A DNA stretch of 5,464 nt, taken from positions 1 through 5,464 of the forward strand of contig JAUNIK010000208.1 of assembly GCA_030523505.1 (NCBI GenBank). Reading direction: 5' to 3'. Both the position numbers and the translations under genes were made by a program. This document shows positions 4,247 to 5,464 of this stretch, one piece after another (the first letter of the stretch is position 1; every line of letters begins with the position of its first letter). The notes under the pieces are model-generated. The model saw only the letters and a program-made list of their open reading frames with translations. It did not search any database and was not told where the DNA came from. The DNA is from Prevotellaceae bacterium (lineage in GTDB: Bacteria; Bacteroidota; Bacteroidia; Bacteroidales; Bacteroidaceae).

Positions 4247-5263
4247 TTACCACTCCCTGAACTTCCTCAACACAAGCCCACCTATCTGCGCATGGATTGA
4301 CTCCGGGAGTGGAGGCAGACAGTCGGGCACAGTGAAATCAGTGATCGTGTCCTTGTCTTTCATCTCTTCCTTTGCCTCGTCCTTGTTAAGGGTTGTTATA
4401 CTGTTCACAACAAGATCTGACTGTGTCTGAATAGGCACTACCACACTCTTCTTGCTCCACTGGAACTCCTCTTCTCTGTACTGACGCACTGCCACGAGGG
4501 TGGAATACGAACTGGAAGGGGAACTGTGAACCCAGTCGATGACGCTCTTCGTTACCTTATACTTCAAACCAAACACACTGATGCTCGTCCTGTCATTAAA
4601 CTTGATGTTATCGATAACCGAACGATACAATCCGTTTTGGGCAATATGCATTATGCCATCCTTCACCACAGTCTTGCCATGCATTGCTCCCACAAAGATG
4701 GTATCGCCCTGTACTCTACTGCTATCGGTGGATTGCAGATGGTGCACTCTGTTGAAATCGAGCAGTGGTAGGAATTCCATCTTGATAGAGTCGTTGGCAG
4801 CGTTGCGCAGATCCTGATGCTCATACTGTCGGCAAGCCCTGACAATGCGCTTGAACTTCTTCGTTTTCAGGTTGTAATAGTAATCTACCATACCCTCACG
4901 ATACACCACCACCCGATTGAAATTTTTGACTACATCGCGGAAAGTGGCTGACATCTTCATATAGTCGGCCTTATCCACCACCACCTCTGCCAGTTCGTAT
5001 GGCTTTGCCTTCAGCAGAATCTCGCCCTTGGCAGTCTTGGCATCAACGGTCATTGGCTCGTACGACAGCATACTGAGAGTCAGAGTTCCGTCGAGTGCTT
5101 TCACCCTGCCGTTCTCGTTGCTAATGGTAAGCAGTGTTCCATCATCCCCGAAGACATACACCCCCGATAATGGTTCGCGGCTATCCGCATCGACGATAGT
5201 GAACTGTGCCCTTGCCCCCATCGCTGAAGTAAGCATTATAACTAAAGAAAATATTGTTTTCAT
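4247..5263 (-). CDS. Secreted protein with carboxypeptidase-regulatory-like N-terminal domain
   Basis: This 338-aa protein starts with a signal peptide (MKTIFSLVIM..., cleavage likely ARA|Q at 19/20). Residues 21-96 look like a CarboxypepD_reg-like beta-sandwich. FTIVDADSREPLSGVYVFGD is the typical 'vvDa.t.epL.gvnV' opening; TISNENGRV (46-54) is the 't..nGrF' turn; and the end KPYELAEVVV (87-96) resembles the 'L.EVVV' junction before a TonB plug. No beta-barrel follows: residues 97-338 form a domain I cannot name, with a YREGMVDYYYNLKTKKFKRI block (121-140) and a Lys/Glu/Asp-rich stretch (293-305). The protein is too short for a SusC-type receptor. Location is probably periplasm or outer-membrane face. 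A -7 box lies 25 nt upstream. It is convergent with the phosphatase gene. Sec export is well supported; function is not. Confidence 0.85.
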   Translation of the reverse strand: MKTIFSLVIMLTSAMGARAQFTIVDADSREPLSGVYVFGDDGTLLTISNENGRVKALDGTLTLSMLSYEPMTVDAKTAKGEILLKAKPYELAEVVVDKADYMKMSATFRDVVKNFNRVVVYREGMVDYYYNLKTKKFKRIVRACRQYEHQDLRNAANDSIKMEFLPLLDFNRVHHLQSTDSSRVQGDTIFVGAMHGKTVVKDGIMHIAQNGLYRSVIDNIKFNDRTSISVFGLKYKVTKSVIDWVHSSPSSSYSTLVAVRQYREEEFQWSKKSVVVPIQTQSDLVVNSITTLNKDEAKEEMKDKDTITDFTVPDCLPPLPESIHAQIGGLVLRKFREW

Positions 5264-5287
5264 CTCACTTATTCATTTCTATGCGTA

Positions 5288-5295
5288 CAAAATTA
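5288..5295 (-). promoter_or_regulatory. Candidate Bacteroidetes -7 promoter box
   Basis: On the minus strand the bases read TAATTTTG, a full match to TAnnTTTG. The box ends 24 nt before the ATG of the minus-strand gene, giving a short leader of roughly 18 nt. No clear TTTG -33 element is present at 19-21 nt further upstream, only a GT-rich run. Confidence 0.45.
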
Positions 5296-5363
5296 CTAAA
5301 TATATTTCACACACACGCACATTCCCATGAAATCTTACACTAATGTCCGGTTAAAATTTCCCG

Positions 5364-5464
5364 ACCTGTACGGTTGAAGATTGAAAAAAACCGTAAAAAC
5401 CCCTTGTGCTTATGTCGAGCCTGTTGGCTTGCTGCTATGAGCGCTTCAAAATCCTTGTATGCAA
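5364..5464 (-). repeat. Diverged ~100-bp repeat, right copy (inverted relative to 1-102)
   Basis: Read on the minus strand from the window end, it shows the same ordered blocks as 3-102: TTGCATAC, ATAGCAGCAA, CCAACAGG, AAGGGGTTT, CGGTTTTT, CAATC and AACCGTACAGGT. The stem ACGGTT/AACCGT is perfect here over 6 bp (two pairs are G-C where the left copy has G-T or an unpaired end). A frame open from the window edge to a TAG at 5342-5340 includes KG(x8)NRTG, as in the other copy. It may be the tail of a repeated gene or IS cut by the window edge; the alternative is a non-coding repeat placed upstream of genes. Confidence 0.6.

Noticed and set aside
4086..4430. Plus-strand open frame across the convergent region
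   Set aside because: It begins in repeat copy C, crosses copy D and then runs antisense to the minus-strand gene; no family resemblance.

Overview
The window looks like chromosomal DNA from a member of the Bacteroidales, most likely Prevotellaceae. The reasons are a secreted DUF4251-type protein, a secreted protein with a carboxypeptidase-regulatory-like (TonB-plug-like) N-terminal domain, weak or absent Shine-Dalgarno sequences, an A-rich leader before ATG, and a TAnnTTTG-type -7 box (TAATTTTG) before the last gene. The order is a confident call; the genus is not.

Layout. Positions 1-102 carry a repeat whose diverged copy sits inverted at the other end (5364-5464). A short GC-rich palindromic repeat (156-192) lies directly before an acyltransferase-3 family membrane protein (196-1329, +). 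Two terminator-like hairpins (1397-1436) and a palindrome-rich spacer follow. Next come a secreted glycerophosphodiester phosphodiesterase-like protein (1605-2507, +) and a secreted DUF4251-like protein (2722-3150, +). These two are separated by a 200-bp element with perfect 21-bp inverted ends (2511-2710). A 452-bp gene-free stretch (3151-3602) is packed with repeats. Then come a low-molecular-weight protein tyrosine phosphatase (3603-4070, +) and, convergent to it, a secreted 338-aa protein (4247-5263, -). The gap between the convergent genes is bounded by two inverted copies of the GC-rich palindromic repeat.

Function. The genes do not form one obvious pathway. Three of five products are predicted to be exported by the Sec system. 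One is an integral membrane acyltransferase, probably modifying a surface glycan. One is a cytoplasmic phosphatase of a type that often controls capsule or exopolysaccharide tyrosine kinases, but no such kinase is visible here. The phosphodiesterase and DUF4251 genes share a 60-nt signal-peptide-coding segment at 59/60 identity. They look like a two-gene unit that was interrupted by the 200-bp element.

The unusual content is in the non-coding DNA: a REP-like repeat family in at least five positions, two of them forming a REPIN-like inverted pair; a probable MITE; a shared signal-peptide cassette; and the inverted end repeats. No tRNA, rRNA, CRISPR array or transposase gene was recognised.
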